From contig NZ_BNBC01000014.1 in assembly GCF_014654675.1 (NCBI RefSeq), positions 1 to 64,000 on the forward strand: a DNA stretch of 64,000 bases, written 5' to 3'. Source of the stretch: Streptomyces spiralis. Its GTDB lineage: Bacteria; Actinomycetota; Actinomycetes; Streptomycetales; Streptomycetaceae. The notes under the pieces are model-generated. The model worked only from the letters and a program-made list of their open reading frames with translations. It made no database searches and was not told the DNA's origin. Shown one piece after another: positions 32,962 through 41,801 of this stretch. The stretch's first letter is position 1, and each line of letters opens with the position of its first letter. A program made the position numbers and the translations under genes.

Positions 32962-33645
32962 ATGCCCCTCGGACATCTCATGCAGGGCAAGCCACGCTCG
33001 GACACACCGGGCGTGACGATCGCAACCCCGCGCGCGTACGAGCTCTTCGGCGGTCTCTGCTTCGCCGGCCGCCGCCGCGCGGCCTTCGCCCGCCTCGCCG
33101 GGATCAGCGGGGCCGAGACCGGCGACCGCGTCCTGGACGTGGGCTGCGGAACCGGTTACCTGACCCGTCACATGGCCGCCCGGGTCGGCCCGGACGGCGC
33201 GGTGACCGGCGTCGATCCGTCGCCGCCGGTCCTGGCCTACGCCCGGCGCAGGAGGCAGCGGCCGGGCAGCGCCCCCTGCACCTACCGGGAAGGGATCGCC
33301 GAGTCCCTCGACCTGCCGGACGCCTCGTTCGACACGGTCGTCACCAGCCTGATGCTTCACCACCTCCCGGAAGACCTCCGGCCGGCGGCCCTGCGGGAGA
33401 TGCACCGCGTGCTGCGGCCCGGCGGGAGGCTGCTGGTCGTCGAATTCCGGCCGCCGAAGAGCCGGCTCGGTCGCCACCTGGTGCACGGCGCGACGAGCCC
33501 CGCCATGTCCCACAACCGGGTCGACCTCCTCGACGGACTGATCGCGGACGCCGGCTTCGACATCCGCGGAAGCGGCGACGTCCGGCCGTGGCTGTGCTAC
33601 GTGCAGGCGGTACGCCCGGGAGCGGCTGATCCGGGCCGGCGGTGA
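32962..33645 (+). CDS. Class I SAM-dependent methyltransferase
   Basis: 227 residues with GGAGGAGGG ahead of the ATG. SAM-binding motif I is VLDVGCGTGYLTRHM (about residues 59-73), then GAVTGVDPS (motif II acidic end) and DTVVTSLMLHHLPEDLRPAALREMHRVLRPGG (methyltransf_11-type core). It is cytoplasmic, and the substrate cannot be predicted (small molecule or quinone-like). It is probably induced when the divergent TetR releases its twin operators. Confidence 0.88.
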   Translation: MPLGHLMQGKPRSDTPGVTIATPRAYELFGGLCFAGRRRAAFARLAGISGAETGDRVLDVGCGTGYLTRHMAARVGPDGAVTGVDPSPPVLAYARRRRQRPGSAPCTYREGIAESLDLPDASFDTVVTSLMLHHLPEDLRPAALREMHRVLRPGGRLLVVEFRPPKSRLGRHLVHGATSPAMSHNRVDLLDGLIADAGFDIRGSGDVRPWLCYVQAVRPGAADPGRR

Positions 33646-33807
33646 CGGCAGGTGGGGTGCGCGGCGGGGCGGTGCACGGCCTGCTCGTGTGAGCCCTGTA
33701 CGCGCCCCCGCCGGGGCGGCGAAGATGCGCCGTGTCGGCGGGCACGAGGACCAGTCGGTGCCCGTCCGCCCACCGTCCAACTCCCCGAGGAAGGCAGGTC
33801 GGTCGAG

Positions 33808-34566
33808 GTGCTGTTGCGGTTGCCCACGTCCGTGACCGAAGCGCAGGAATGCCTGGCCGAGGGCGCCCTCCCGATCGGCGGGGCGACACTCGTGTGGGCC
33901 ACCTGGCAGCGCGACGGCTTCCCCGAGCGGGCCATGTCACTGCGCGAGCTGCCGGAGGCCAACGTCATCGGGCCGGAGGCGCTGGGCGCCGCGGTGGTGC
34001 TGAACCGGATCGACGACCGAATACCGGAGGTGCTGCGCCGGGCGGCCGGCTCGGTGGGGACCGGGGCCGTGCGCCGCACCGCGACGGTCGGCGGCAACAT
34101 CGTCGGCAGCTCGCTGCGCTGTCTGCTGCCCGCGGCCCTGGTCCTCGACGCCCGTGCGACCGTGCTGGAGTCCGACGGGCTCCACGAGACCGATCTGGCC
34201 GAGGTGCTGTCCAAACGTCCGCTCCTGCTCAGCCTGCACTGGCGCCGGCCGATCGCCAGTGCCTACCGCAAACTGCCGGGTGAGGCGGGCGGACCGCCCC
34301 CGCTCGTCGTCGCCGCCGCGCTGCACGACGACGGCAGCGGACAGCACCGACTCAGTGTCGCCGTCCGCGACGGCTACGACGTGATCAGCGACGGCACCCC
34401 GTGCGACACAGGGACAGGCACAGGGACAGGCACAGGCACAGGCACCGACGCCGAGCAGGTGCTTGGCGCTCTGCGTGGCACGGCCCTCGGCGAACTTCCG
34501 GACGCCTCGTGGGAGGTCGTCGGTCGGCTGGTTGGCGACCTCCTGAGCCGCCCCGGGAGCCACTGA
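33808..34566 (+). CDS. FAD-binding CoxM-like (molybdopterin dehydrogenase) domain protein
   Basis: 252 residues from a GTG at 33808, chosen because homology begins at LLRLPTSVTEAQECL. Features: ALPIGGATLVWATW (first FAD segment) and VRRTATVGGNIVGSSLRC (second FAD loop, TxGGN). A C-terminal CO-dehydrogenase-flavoprotein-like portion follows, with a GT-repeat insert (DTGTGTGTGTGTGTD) encoded by 6-bp units at 34405-34446. It resembles the medium FAD subunit of xanthine/CO dehydrogenases. The large Mo subunit and small 2Fe-2S subunit are absent, so it may be an orphan. Confidence 0.75.
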   Translation: MLLRLPTSVTEAQECLAEGALPIGGATLVWATWQRDGFPERAMSLRELPEANVIGPEALGAAVVLNRIDDRIPEVLRRAAGSVGTGAVRRTATVGGNIVGSSLRCLLPAALVLDARATVLESDGLHETDLAEVLSKRPLLLSLHWRRPIASAYRKLPGEAGGPPPLVVAAALHDDGSGQHRLSVAVRDGYDVISDGTPCDTGTGTGTGTGTGTDAEQVLGALRGTALGELPDASWEVVGRLVGDLLSRPGSH

Positions 34567-34570
34567 GGAC

Positions 34571-35086
34571 TCAGCAGCGGGCGGGCGGCAGCGCGCCGTC
34601 CTCTCCCTGGAGGGTCACTTCCGCGGTGCCGTCGCCGTCCTGCGCGAACGCGGCCGTACACACCAGCTGACGCACCGCCGGCTTGCCGAGCGGCCGCACC
34701 GCGAGCGGGAGGACGATCTGCACCTTGCCGGGGCTGGTCGACACCCCCACCGGGCCGTTCAACTTCGGCAGCTCCGTGCGGAGCCCGGCCGCGCGCTCGT
34801 CCGCCAGCGGACCGGCGAACAGCGCCGTGATGTCCGTCGGGGCGTCCACCGGTTCGGTATGGCCAGGAAGACCGTAGTCCTCCTGGAACCGGACCACCGG
34901 CGTCAAGCGCTCTTCGGTCGAGAGGAAGAAGAGGAGGTACTGCCCCTTGGGGTCGGCGGCCATGACAGTGGCGGGCCCACCGACCTCGATGACACCGGTC
35001 TTCTGCACTCCGCAGCCGGTGAGCAGGGTGGCCGCCGTCGCGCAGGCCGCGACGGCCCGGCCCACGGCAGTGCACGGATACTTCAC
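34571..35086 (-). CDS. Lipoprotein linked to a two-component system
   Basis: 171 residues from a GTG that overlaps the kinase stop by four bases (GTGA). The signal peptide ends with lipobox LLTGC (Cys25), giving membrane attachment outside the cell. The remaining ~145 residues have no recognised fold (GPATVMAADPKGQYLLFFLS..., PLAVRPLGKPAVRQLVCTAA). Translational coupling to a histidine kinase suggests a sensory accessory or target role at the envelope. Confidence 0.8.
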   Translation of the reverse strand: MKYPCTAVGRAVAACATAATLLTGCGVQKTGVIEVGGPATVMAADPKGQYLLFFLSTEERLTPVVRFQEDYGLPGHTEPVDAPTDITALFAGPLADERAAGLRTELPKLNGPVGVSTSPGKVQIVLPLAVRPLGKPAVRQLVCTAAFAQDGDGTAEVTLQGEDGALPPARC

Positions 35087-36558
35087 TCCGTCGCCTCCTC
35101 GCCCGTCAGGGGTATGGTCACGGTGAACACGGCGCCGCCCGCCGGGCCGTTCGCGGCCCGGACCGTGCCGCCGTGCAGCCGCACGTTCTCCAAGGTGATG
35201 GCGAGGCCGAGACCGCTGCCCGCCGAGCGGGTACGGGCTGCGTCCGCCTTGTAGAAGCGCTCGAAGATGTGCGGCAGCGCATCCGCGGGGATCCCCGGGC
35301 CGCTGTCTTCGACCTCCGTGACGACCCGGACCGCACCATGGTCCCCGGTCGGCCCGTTCCCGCATGTCTCGGTGCGCAGCCGCACCGTGACGGGCGCGCT
35401 GCCATGCCGGAGCGCGTTGCCGACGAGGTTGGCGACGACGACGTCGAAGCGCCTGGGGTCTAGCCGTGCCCGGATGCCTTCGGGCAGGTCGGTGACGACC
35501 TGAGCGGGATCGGTCCAGTGACGGCTCGTCAGGGTCTTGCGGATGGCCTGGGCGACGTCCACCTCGTCGGCGTTCAGCTCGGCGGCCCGGGCGTCGAAGC
35601 GCGAGATCTCCATCAGGTCCTCGACGAGGACGGCCAGCTTGCCTGTCTCGGCGCTGATCAGCCGTACGGCCGCTGCGGTGTCGGGGGCGAGACGCGCGGC
35701 GTCCTCGTCCAGGACCTCGGTGACGGCGAGCATCCCGGCGAGCGGGGTGCGCAGTTCGTGGGAGACGTCGGAGGCGAAGCGCCGGGCGCGCGCCTCGGCC
35801 GCGCGCAGTTCGCCGACGGTCCGCTCCAGCTCGACCGCCGACTCGTTGAAGGTGCGGGCCAGGTCCGCGAGTTCGTCGCTGCCCTTGACCGGGATCCTGG
35901 TGTCGAGCCGGCCGCTGCCCATGTTCCGTGCGGCCTTGCGCAGGTCGCGGACCGGGCGCAGCACGCTGCGGGCGGCCAGCAGCGCCGGGACGAGTGCCGC
36001 CGCGAGCCCCGGGAACGCCCCGTCGCGGGCCGCGGTGACCATGGCCCGGACCTGGATCTCCTCCTCGTTCAGCGGCATCACGGCGTACACCACCAGCCCG
36101 GTGGGCCGCGCCGTCTTCCCGGCCCGGAAGACGGTCGGCATGGCGACGGTCAGATACGGGGTGCCGCCCTTGTCGACCCGCTGGAAGGCGCCGTGGGGGT
36201 TGGCGAGCGCGGCCTCGCGCAGTGCGGGGGTGATCACGGTGGAGACGGGGCTCGTGCCGGAGGAGACCCGGACCGATCCGTACTCGGCGAACACCACCCA
36301 GGTCCGGGGCTTGCCCTGCCGGGCGATCGCAAGCAACTGCTCCCGGAGGCTCTGGGTTTCGACGGGCAGGGACGTGCCCAGCCTCTGGACCCGGTCGCGG
36401 AGGGAGGAGACGGCGGTGTCCTGGGCCTGCTTAAGGATCGCCGTGCGCGCCGCACGGTAGGCCAGGGTCGCGGTGGTCGCGGCGCTGATGGCGGCCACCA
36501 GCAGAAACGCGAGCACCAGTCGGGTACGCAGCCCGATACGGGCTTTCCGGCGGCTCAT
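35083..36558 (-). CDS. Sensor histidine kinase (HAMP-type)
   Basis: 491 residues. The first transmembrane helix (~13-35) is followed by an extracellular sensor (~36-180) and a second, weaker helix (~184-202). HAMP (~200-253, ARNMGSGRLDTRIPVKGSDELADLARTFN) leads to the H-box SHELRTPL (phospho-accepting His267). The HATPase_c domain follows with N-box (NLVGNALRHGS), DSGPGIP and GSGLGLAI. It phosphorylates the response regulator encoded six bases upstream. The stimulus is unknown. Confidence 0.93.
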   Translation of the reverse strand: MSRRKARIGLRTRLVLAFLLVAAISAATTATLAYRAARTAILKQAQDTAVSSLRDRVQRLGTSLPVETQSLREQLLAIARQGKPRTWVVFAEYGSVRVSSGTSPVSTVITPALREAALANPHGAFQRVDKGGTPYLTVAMPTVFRAGKTARPTGLVVYAVMPLNEEEIQVRAMVTAARDGAFPGLAAALVPALLAARSVLRPVRDLRKAARNMGSGRLDTRIPVKGSDELADLARTFNESAVELERTVGELRAAEARARRFASDVSHELRTPLAGMLAVTEVLDEDAARLAPDTAAAVRLISAETGKLAVLVEDLMEISRFDARAAELNADEVDVAQAIRKTLTSRHWTDPAQVVTDLPEGIRARLDPRRFDVVVANLVGNALRHGSAPVTVRLRTETCGNGPTGDHGAVRVVTEVEDSGPGIPADALPHIFERFYKADAARTRSAGSGLGLAITLENVRLHGGTVRAANGPAGGAVFTVTIPLTGEEATE

Positions 36559-36564
36559 CTCGCG

Positions 36565-37245
36565 TCACAGGGGTCCGAAGCGGTAGCCGAAGCCCCGCAC
36601 CGTCTGGATGTACCGAGGGCTGCCGGGCTGGTCCTCGATCTTGTTGCGCAGCCGCCGCACGCACGCGTCGACCAGGCGCGCGTCGCCGTGGTAGCTGTGC
36701 TCCCAGACCTGTTCGAGCAACTGCTGGCGGCTGAAGACCTGCTCGGGCGCGGCCGAGAGGTACAGCAGCAGCTTGAGCTCGCTGGGCGCCAGCGCCATGC
36801 GTTCCCCGGCCTTGGCGACGTTCAGCCCGGCACGGTCGATCGCGAGGTCGCCCTGGAACTCCACGGCGGCGCGTCCGGCCGGCTCCTCGATGCGGCGCAG
36901 CACGGCCCGGATGCGGGCCTCGATGACCTCCGTGCGGGCGGGCTTGACGATGTAGTCGTCGGCGCCGGCCTCCAGGCCGATCACGACGTCGAAGTCGTCG
37001 CCGCGTGCGGTGAGCATGATGATCGGCAGCTGACCGGCCTCGCGCACCTGCCGGCAGACCTGCACCCCGTTCATGCCGGGGAGCATGAGGTCGAGGAGCA
37101 GCAGGTCCGGCCGGAACTCCCCGATGGCCGCGAGCCCGGCCTCCCCGGTGGGGGTGGTGCGCACCTCGTGCCCGCGGCGGCGCAGGCCGAGACCGATCCC
37201 CTCCCGGACGGAGGGATCGTCTTCGATCAGCAGGACACGAGGCAT
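36565..37245 (-). CDS. OmpR family response regulator
   Basis: 226 residues. The receiver domain has the acidic pair Asp9/Asp10, phosphorylation site Asp52 (LLLLDLMLPG) and the KP pair near 101. The C-terminal winged helix is of OmpR/PhoB type (APSELKLLLYLSAAPEQVFS, then RLVDACVRRLRNKIED). It is first gene of the operon with the kinase and lipoprotein. The upstream region to the MurJ gene holds ~155 bases of AT-richer promoter sequence. Confidence 0.93.
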   Translation of the reverse strand: MPRVLLIEDDPSVREGIGLGLRRRGHEVRTTPTGEAGLAAIGEFRPDLLLLDLMLPGMNGVQVCRQVREAGQLPIIMLTARGDDFDVVIGLEAGADDYIVKPARTEVIEARIRAVLRRIEEPAGRAAVEFQGDLAIDRAGLNVAKAGERMALAPSELKLLLYLSAAPEQVFSRQQLLEQVWEHSYHGDARLVDACVRRLRNKIEDQPGSPRYIQTVRGFGYRFGPL

Positions 37246-37403
37246 GGGCAGATTATTCCATTCGGTCGACTGACGAATTCCCTCGGTCAGAAGGCGAAGG
37301 AATGCGGCGGAATAGGGCAAAAAATCGCAGAAAAGGGCAGGGGAAGACGGACGGAAGGAGGCGCACACAGAAGGTGGCGTGAGGCGGTCGCCAGGACGTG
37401 GCG

Positions 37404-39062
37404 TCACCTTCGGCGGCGCAGTCTGCGCAGCACCGCCCCGAGACCCGCCTCCAGCTCGGCCAGCCGCAGGGGGCGGGCCAGCAGTGCGAAGACCGTCAGG
37501 ATCACCGCGGTGCCGGCGGCCACCGCCGCGAGCGGGCCGAAGGCGGCCGCCCGTCCGGCCACGAGGTGACCGAGCAGGACGGCCGGGACCGCGGCCACCG
37601 ACAGCCGCACCTGTGCGGTCACGGCGCGCGAGCGCCACAGCGAGCGCCGCGCCTCCGCCGGTGCCGCGAGCCTTCGGTCGAGTACGTACCCGGTGACCGC
37701 CCACCCCGCGAACAGCGCCACCGAGTACGCCCCCGCCATGCCGGTGACCGCCCAGCGCGCCGGCAGCACCATGCAGGCGACCGTGGACAGCCCCGCGTTG
37801 AGTCCCGCGATGACCAGGTTCAGCAGGAAGGGCGTACGGGTGTCGGAGAGGGCGTAGAAGGCGCGCGCGAGGACGTACTGCCCGGAGAAGGCGACGAGTC
37901 CCGGCGCGAACGCCGTCAAGGCGCCGGCCATGACCGCGATGTCGTCCGCGCCGGTCCTGCCGTACTGGAAGGCGACCGCCATGACCGGCCCGGCGACCGC
38001 GGCGAGCACGCACGCGGCGGGCACGACGGCGGCGGCGCTGTGGCGCAGGGCGGAGGAGACGTCCCGCCGCAGGGCCGCCGTGTCGCCACCCGCCGCCGAC
38101 CGGCTCATCCGCGGCATCAGCGCGGTGACCAGGGAGACGGTCACGATGCCGTGCGGCACGGCCCACAGCAGGTACGCGTTGCCGTACGCGCTGAATCCCG
38201 CCCCGCCGTCGATCCCCTCGGCCGCGGCGCGCTCTCCCGCGGTGGTCGCCAGACGGGTCACCACCCAGTAGGCGACCTGGTTGGTGAACACCAGCAGCAT
38301 CAGCCAGCCGGCCGAGCGCAGCGGCCGGGACAGGCCGCTGCCCCGCCAGTCGAACCTCGGCCGCCAGCGCAGGCGCGCCGCGCGCAGGGACGGCAGCAGC
38401 GCCAGCGTCTGGGCGACGATGCCGGCCGTGGTGCCCCAGCCGAGCAGCTCCGTCTCACCGGAGGTGAGCGTCCCGCCGGTGCCGGCCGTCACCAGGTAGA
38501 GGCCGAAGGCGGCGATGACGACGACGTTGTTGAGCACCGGCGCCCACATCATGGCGCCGAACCGGCTCCGGGCGTTCAGCACCTGCCCCAGCAGGGTGAA
38601 CAGGCCGAGGAAGAAGATCTGCGGCAGGCAGCAGCGGGCGAAGACGACCGTCGTCGCGGCCTGCGCCCCGCCGTAGTCGGTGTACGCCGCCACGATCGCG
38701 GGCGCGGCCCACACCGCCGCGGCCGTGAGGAGCAGCAGCACGGCCGTGCAGAGCGTGAGCAGACGGTCGGTGTACGCGGCCCCGCCGTCCTCGTGCTCGC
38801 CCGCGGCCTTGACGAGTTCGGGGACGAACACGGCGTTGAGCGCGCCGCCGAGGAGCAGCGTGTAGACGATGGTGGGAACGGTGTTGCCGACCGCGTAGCC
38901 GTCGGCGGCCGGACCCACGCCCAGCGCGGCGGCGACCACCGCGGAGCGTACGAAGCCGGTGGCGCGGGAGACGAGGGATCCCGAGGCCATGAGCGCACCG
39001 CTGCGCAGCGTCGAGTCGGGGCGGCGGTGCGTGCGCCGCCCGGGCGCCGTGACGGTGCTCAT
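37404..39062 (-). CDS. murJ: MurJ-family lipid II flippase
   Basis: 552 residues with about 14 transmembrane helices. The N-terminal landmark RSGALMASGSLVSRATGFVR and LLGGALNAVFVPEL, plus YGNAYLLWAVPHGIVTVSL mid-protein, match the MviN/MurJ family. It should flip the peptidoglycan precursor lipid II across the membrane. Its start overlaps the FemX-like gene's stop by four bases, coupling bridge formation and flipping. Streptomyces often carry more than one MurJ-like protein, so this may be a paralogue. Confidence 0.85.
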   Translation of the reverse strand: MSTVTAPGRRTHRRPDSTLRSGALMASGSLVSRATGFVRSAVVAAALGVGPAADGYAVGNTVPTIVYTLLLGGALNAVFVPELVKAAGEHEDGGAAYTDRLLTLCTAVLLLLTAAAVWAAPAIVAAYTDYGGAQAATTVVFARCCLPQIFFLGLFTLLGQVLNARSRFGAMMWAPVLNNVVVIAAFGLYLVTAGTGGTLTSGETELLGWGTTAGIVAQTLALLPSLRAARLRWRPRFDWRGSGLSRPLRSAGWLMLLVFTNQVAYWVVTRLATTAGERAAAEGIDGGAGFSAYGNAYLLWAVPHGIVTVSLVTALMPRMSRSAAGGDTAALRRDVSSALRHSAAAVVPAACVLAAVAGPVMAVAFQYGRTGADDIAVMAGALTAFAPGLVAFSGQYVLARAFYALSDTRTPFLLNLVIAGLNAGLSTVACMVLPARWAVTGMAGAYSVALFAGWAVTGYVLDRRLAAPAEARRSLWRSRAVTAQVRLSVAAVPAVLLGHLVAGRAAAFGPLAAVAAGTAVILTVFALLARPLRLAELEAGLGAVLRRLRRRR

Positions 39063-40243
39063 CGGCGGGCCAGGTACATCTGGAAGGCGCGGTACAGCGT
39101 GTGGTTGGCGGTGCCGTCGAGCGGCGTCTCCCACTCGCCCAGCGTCTCCACGACCTGGCCACCGGTGCCGAGCTTCCAGCGCAGCAGCCCGAACGGGCGG
39201 TCGCCGGGGTCGAGCGAGGCGGGCACGCCCCGCATGTCGTAGACCTCCGCACCCCGGGCGTGGGCGTCGAGCATCATGCGCCACTGCAGGGCGTTGGAGG
39301 GCCGTACCTCCCGCCGGTGGTCGGCGGAGGCCCCGGTCTGGTACCAGACGCGGCGCCCCACCGTGATCATGGTGTGCGCGGCCAGGATCTCGCCCTGGTG
39401 GCGGGCCAGGTAGAGCCGCATACGGCCCGGCTCCTCGGCGTTGAGTGCCGCGTACTGGCGCTCGTAGTACGCCAGGGAGCGGCCGAGACGGAATCCGTCG
39501 CGTGCCTCCGTGACACACAACAGCCGGTAGAAGTCGGGCAGTTCGGCGGCGCCGCCCTCCGTCACCTCCACGCCCGACCGCTGTGCCCGGCGTATGTTGC
39601 GCCGCCACTCCTGGTTGAGCCCGGACCACAGGTCGTCGGTGTCGCGGCCGGCCAGCGGCACCTGGAAGACGTAGCGGGGCTGCGCGTCGCCGTCGCCCTC
39701 GTCGCCGCCGCAGCGCCGCCAGCCGCGGGCCCGCAGCCGTTCGGCCACGGCGGCGCCCAGCGGATCGACCTCGCTGGCGAGCACGTCGGTCACCCGCCGC
39801 CCGGGTCCGGTCGCCGTCTTGAGCGTGGCCGCGTCCCACCGGCGGTAGGCGGGCGAGGGCCCGATGCGCACGGCGAACGCGCCCGCACCGCGCAGATGGC
39901 GCAGCAGCGGCCCGAGCCAGCCGTCGAGGTCCGGGTCGCTCCAGTCGGCGACCGGGCCCTCGGGCAGATACGCGAAGTACTTGCGGGTGCCGGGGAACTG
40001 ACGCAGCAGCACCAGCGCCACACCGCTCAGCTCCCCGGCCCCGGGTCCGGTCCGCGGCCCCCAGCCGAGCAGCCGGGCGTGCCAGCCGCCCTTGACCTCG
40101 GCCCAGGACGGGCACTGGAGAAAGCCGGGGTTCAGGGCGGAGCCGGTGCGCGAGGCGAGGAAGGCCCGGTACGCCTCGGCGGAGACGGGCTCCAGCCGCA
40201 TGTCCTTCCGGTCACAGCCTGCCGTCGTGAGCAGCGCGGACAC
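39059..40243 (-). CDS. FemX-like peptidoglycan bridge aminoacyltransferase
   Basis: 394 residues from a GTG at 40243 with GAGGAGG upstream. The tandem GNAT-like domains of FemABX enzymes are visible: ALNPGFLQCPSWAEVKGGWHA near the start, YVFQVPLAGRDTDDLWSGLN and EWRRNIRRAQRSGVEV mid-protein, and VWYQTGASADHRREVRPSNALQW near the end. It adds an aminoacyl residue (glycine in Streptomyces) from tRNA to lipid II. It is coupled by ATGA overlap to murJ. Confidence 0.88.
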   Translation of the reverse strand: MSALLTTAGCDRKDMRLEPVSAEAYRAFLASRTGSALNPGFLQCPSWAEVKGGWHARLLGWGPRTGPGAGELSGVALVLLRQFPGTRKYFAYLPEGPVADWSDPDLDGWLGPLLRHLRGAGAFAVRIGPSPAYRRWDAATLKTATGPGRRVTDVLASEVDPLGAAVAERLRARGWRRCGGDEGDGDAQPRYVFQVPLAGRDTDDLWSGLNQEWRRNIRRAQRSGVEVTEGGAAELPDFYRLLCVTEARDGFRLGRSLAYYERQYAALNAEEPGRMRLYLARHQGEILAAHTMITVGRRVWYQTGASADHRREVRPSNALQWRMMLDAHARGAEVYDMRGVPASLDPGDRPFGLLRWKLGTGGQVVETLGEWETPLDGTANHTLYRAFQMYLARR

Positions 40244-40502
40244 TGCGCCTCCTCGAATGCCGTCGTGGTGGTGGGGATACGGGAACCGGCCTGTGCGGCA
40301 CGGGGTGTCCCGAAGATTCACAGGCGTCCGTGACCGCGCCGCGCGCCGAATGTGACCGGACGATGACCGTTCCTCTGCAACGGCCGTCACACAGCCGAGG
40401 CAGCCCCATCCAGCGGGTTTTCGCCGCCTAGAGTCACCGGCGTCCCGCCGTGGACTTCCTCTTCCTTCACCCCTCTTCCACTCCCTTTCACGGAGGCATT
40501 CG

Positions 40503-41750
40503 TTGAGCGAGATACGTGTCCGAGGCATACGTCCCGGCTCCGCGCGGATACGCAGCACCACCGGCGCGGCGGCCGTGGCGCTGCTGAACACCGCGCTGCT
40601 GACCGCGGCGCTCTCCGCCTGCTCCGGCGGGCACCCGTCCACGGCCGGGGCGGTCGCGAAAGAGGGCGGCGGACACGCCGACGGCCGCCCGGTCACGGTC
40701 ACCGTGACACCCCACGGCACGCGGGCGAAGCCCGGTGAGCCGGTCACCGTCACCGCGCAGGACGGCACCCTCACCTCGGTCACCGTCACCGACGCACGGG
40801 GCGGCCACCTCGCCGGCGGCCTGTCGCGCGACGGCCGGACCTGGACCTCCGACCGCAACGCCGCGCCCGGCACCGCCTACACGGTGAAGGCGCAGACGCG
40901 CACGGAGGAGGGGACGACGGGCGACGCGGACGCGTCGTTCACGACGGAAGCGGCCGGCCTCGTCAACAAGGTCGACTGGCGGCCGGGCGACGCCACCACG
41001 GTGGGAGTGGCCCAGCCGATCTCCCTGGTCTTCGACCGCCCCGTCCACGACAAGGCGGCGGTGGAGCGGCAGCTCAAGGTCACCACCTCGAACCACACCG
41101 AGGGCTCGTGGGGCTGGATGAAGGACTGGTCGGGCAAGGACCGGGTGGACTGGCGGCCCAGGGAATACTGGCGGCCCGGCACCCGGGTGACCCTGGACGC
41201 CCAGCTCAACGGCACCGACTCCGGCACGGACGGCGGCTGGTTCGTCCGCGACTACCACCTGCGCTTCACCATCGGCTCACAGCAGATCTTCAAGGTCGAC
41301 CTCGACCGCAAGCGGCTCACCGTGCAACGCGACGGCCGGGCGGTACGGACCGTCCCGGTCTCCGGCGGCACCCCCGGCCCCGAGACGGGCTCCTGGCGCG
41401 GCACGGAGGTGGTGATGGCGAAGGAGGGCACGATCCGGATGAACTCAGAGACCGTGGGCCTGGGCAAGGCCTACGACCAGGACGTCGACTACGCGATGCG
41501 CCTGACCTGGTCCGGTACGTACGCCCACGCCGCACCTTGGAACGCCGCCTACTTCGGCCGGGCCAACAGGAGCCACGGCTGCATCGGCATGAGCGACGCC
41601 GACGCCCGGTGGCTCTACGAAAACGCCCACATCGGCGACCCGTTCGAGGTCACCGGGGCGGAGACCAAGGGCACCGTGGCCGTGAACAACGGCCTGGGCG
41701 ACTGGAACGTCGGCTGGGACGACTGGCGCGCCCGCAGCGCCCTGCGCTGA
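40503..41750 (+). CDS. L,D-transpeptidase lipoprotein
   Basis: 415 residues from a TTG start with GGAGG seven bases upstream. Lipobox LSAC (Cys40) anchors it outside. Two Ig-like domains (~60-270) precede the YkuD catalytic domain (~275-400) with SHGCIGM (nucleophile Cys360). This is the Ldt(Mt2)-like layout making 3-3 cross-links in peptidoglycan. It is divergent from femX-murJ, making this block devoted to wall assembly. Confidence 0.93.
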   Translation: MSEIRVRGIRPGSARIRSTTGAAAVALLNTALLTAALSACSGGHPSTAGAVAKEGGGHADGRPVTVTVTPHGTRAKPGEPVTVTAQDGTLTSVTVTDARGGHLAGGLSRDGRTWTSDRNAAPGTAYTVKAQTRTEEGTTGDADASFTTEAAGLVNKVDWRPGDATTVGVAQPISLVFDRPVHDKAAVERQLKVTTSNHTEGSWGWMKDWSGKDRVDWRPREYWRPGTRVTLDAQLNGTDSGTDGGWFVRDYHLRFTIGSQQIFKVDLDRKRLTVQRDGRAVRTVPVSGGTPGPETGSWRGTEVVMAKEGTIRMNSETVGLGKAYDQDVDYAMRLTWSGTYAHAAPWNAAYFGRANRSHGCIGMSDADARWLYENAHIGDPFEVTGAETKGTVAVNNGLGDWNVGWDDWRARSALR

Positions 41751-41801
41751 GGCCCGGCGCCGGACGGGCGCGCGTCGTCGAGACGGCCGAAGGCGGATGG
41801 T

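Noticed and set aside
33808-34566. Complete CO or xanthine dehydrogenase operon
   Set aside because: Only the FAD-subunit-like gene is present; the large molybdopterin and the small 2Fe-2S subunits are missing.
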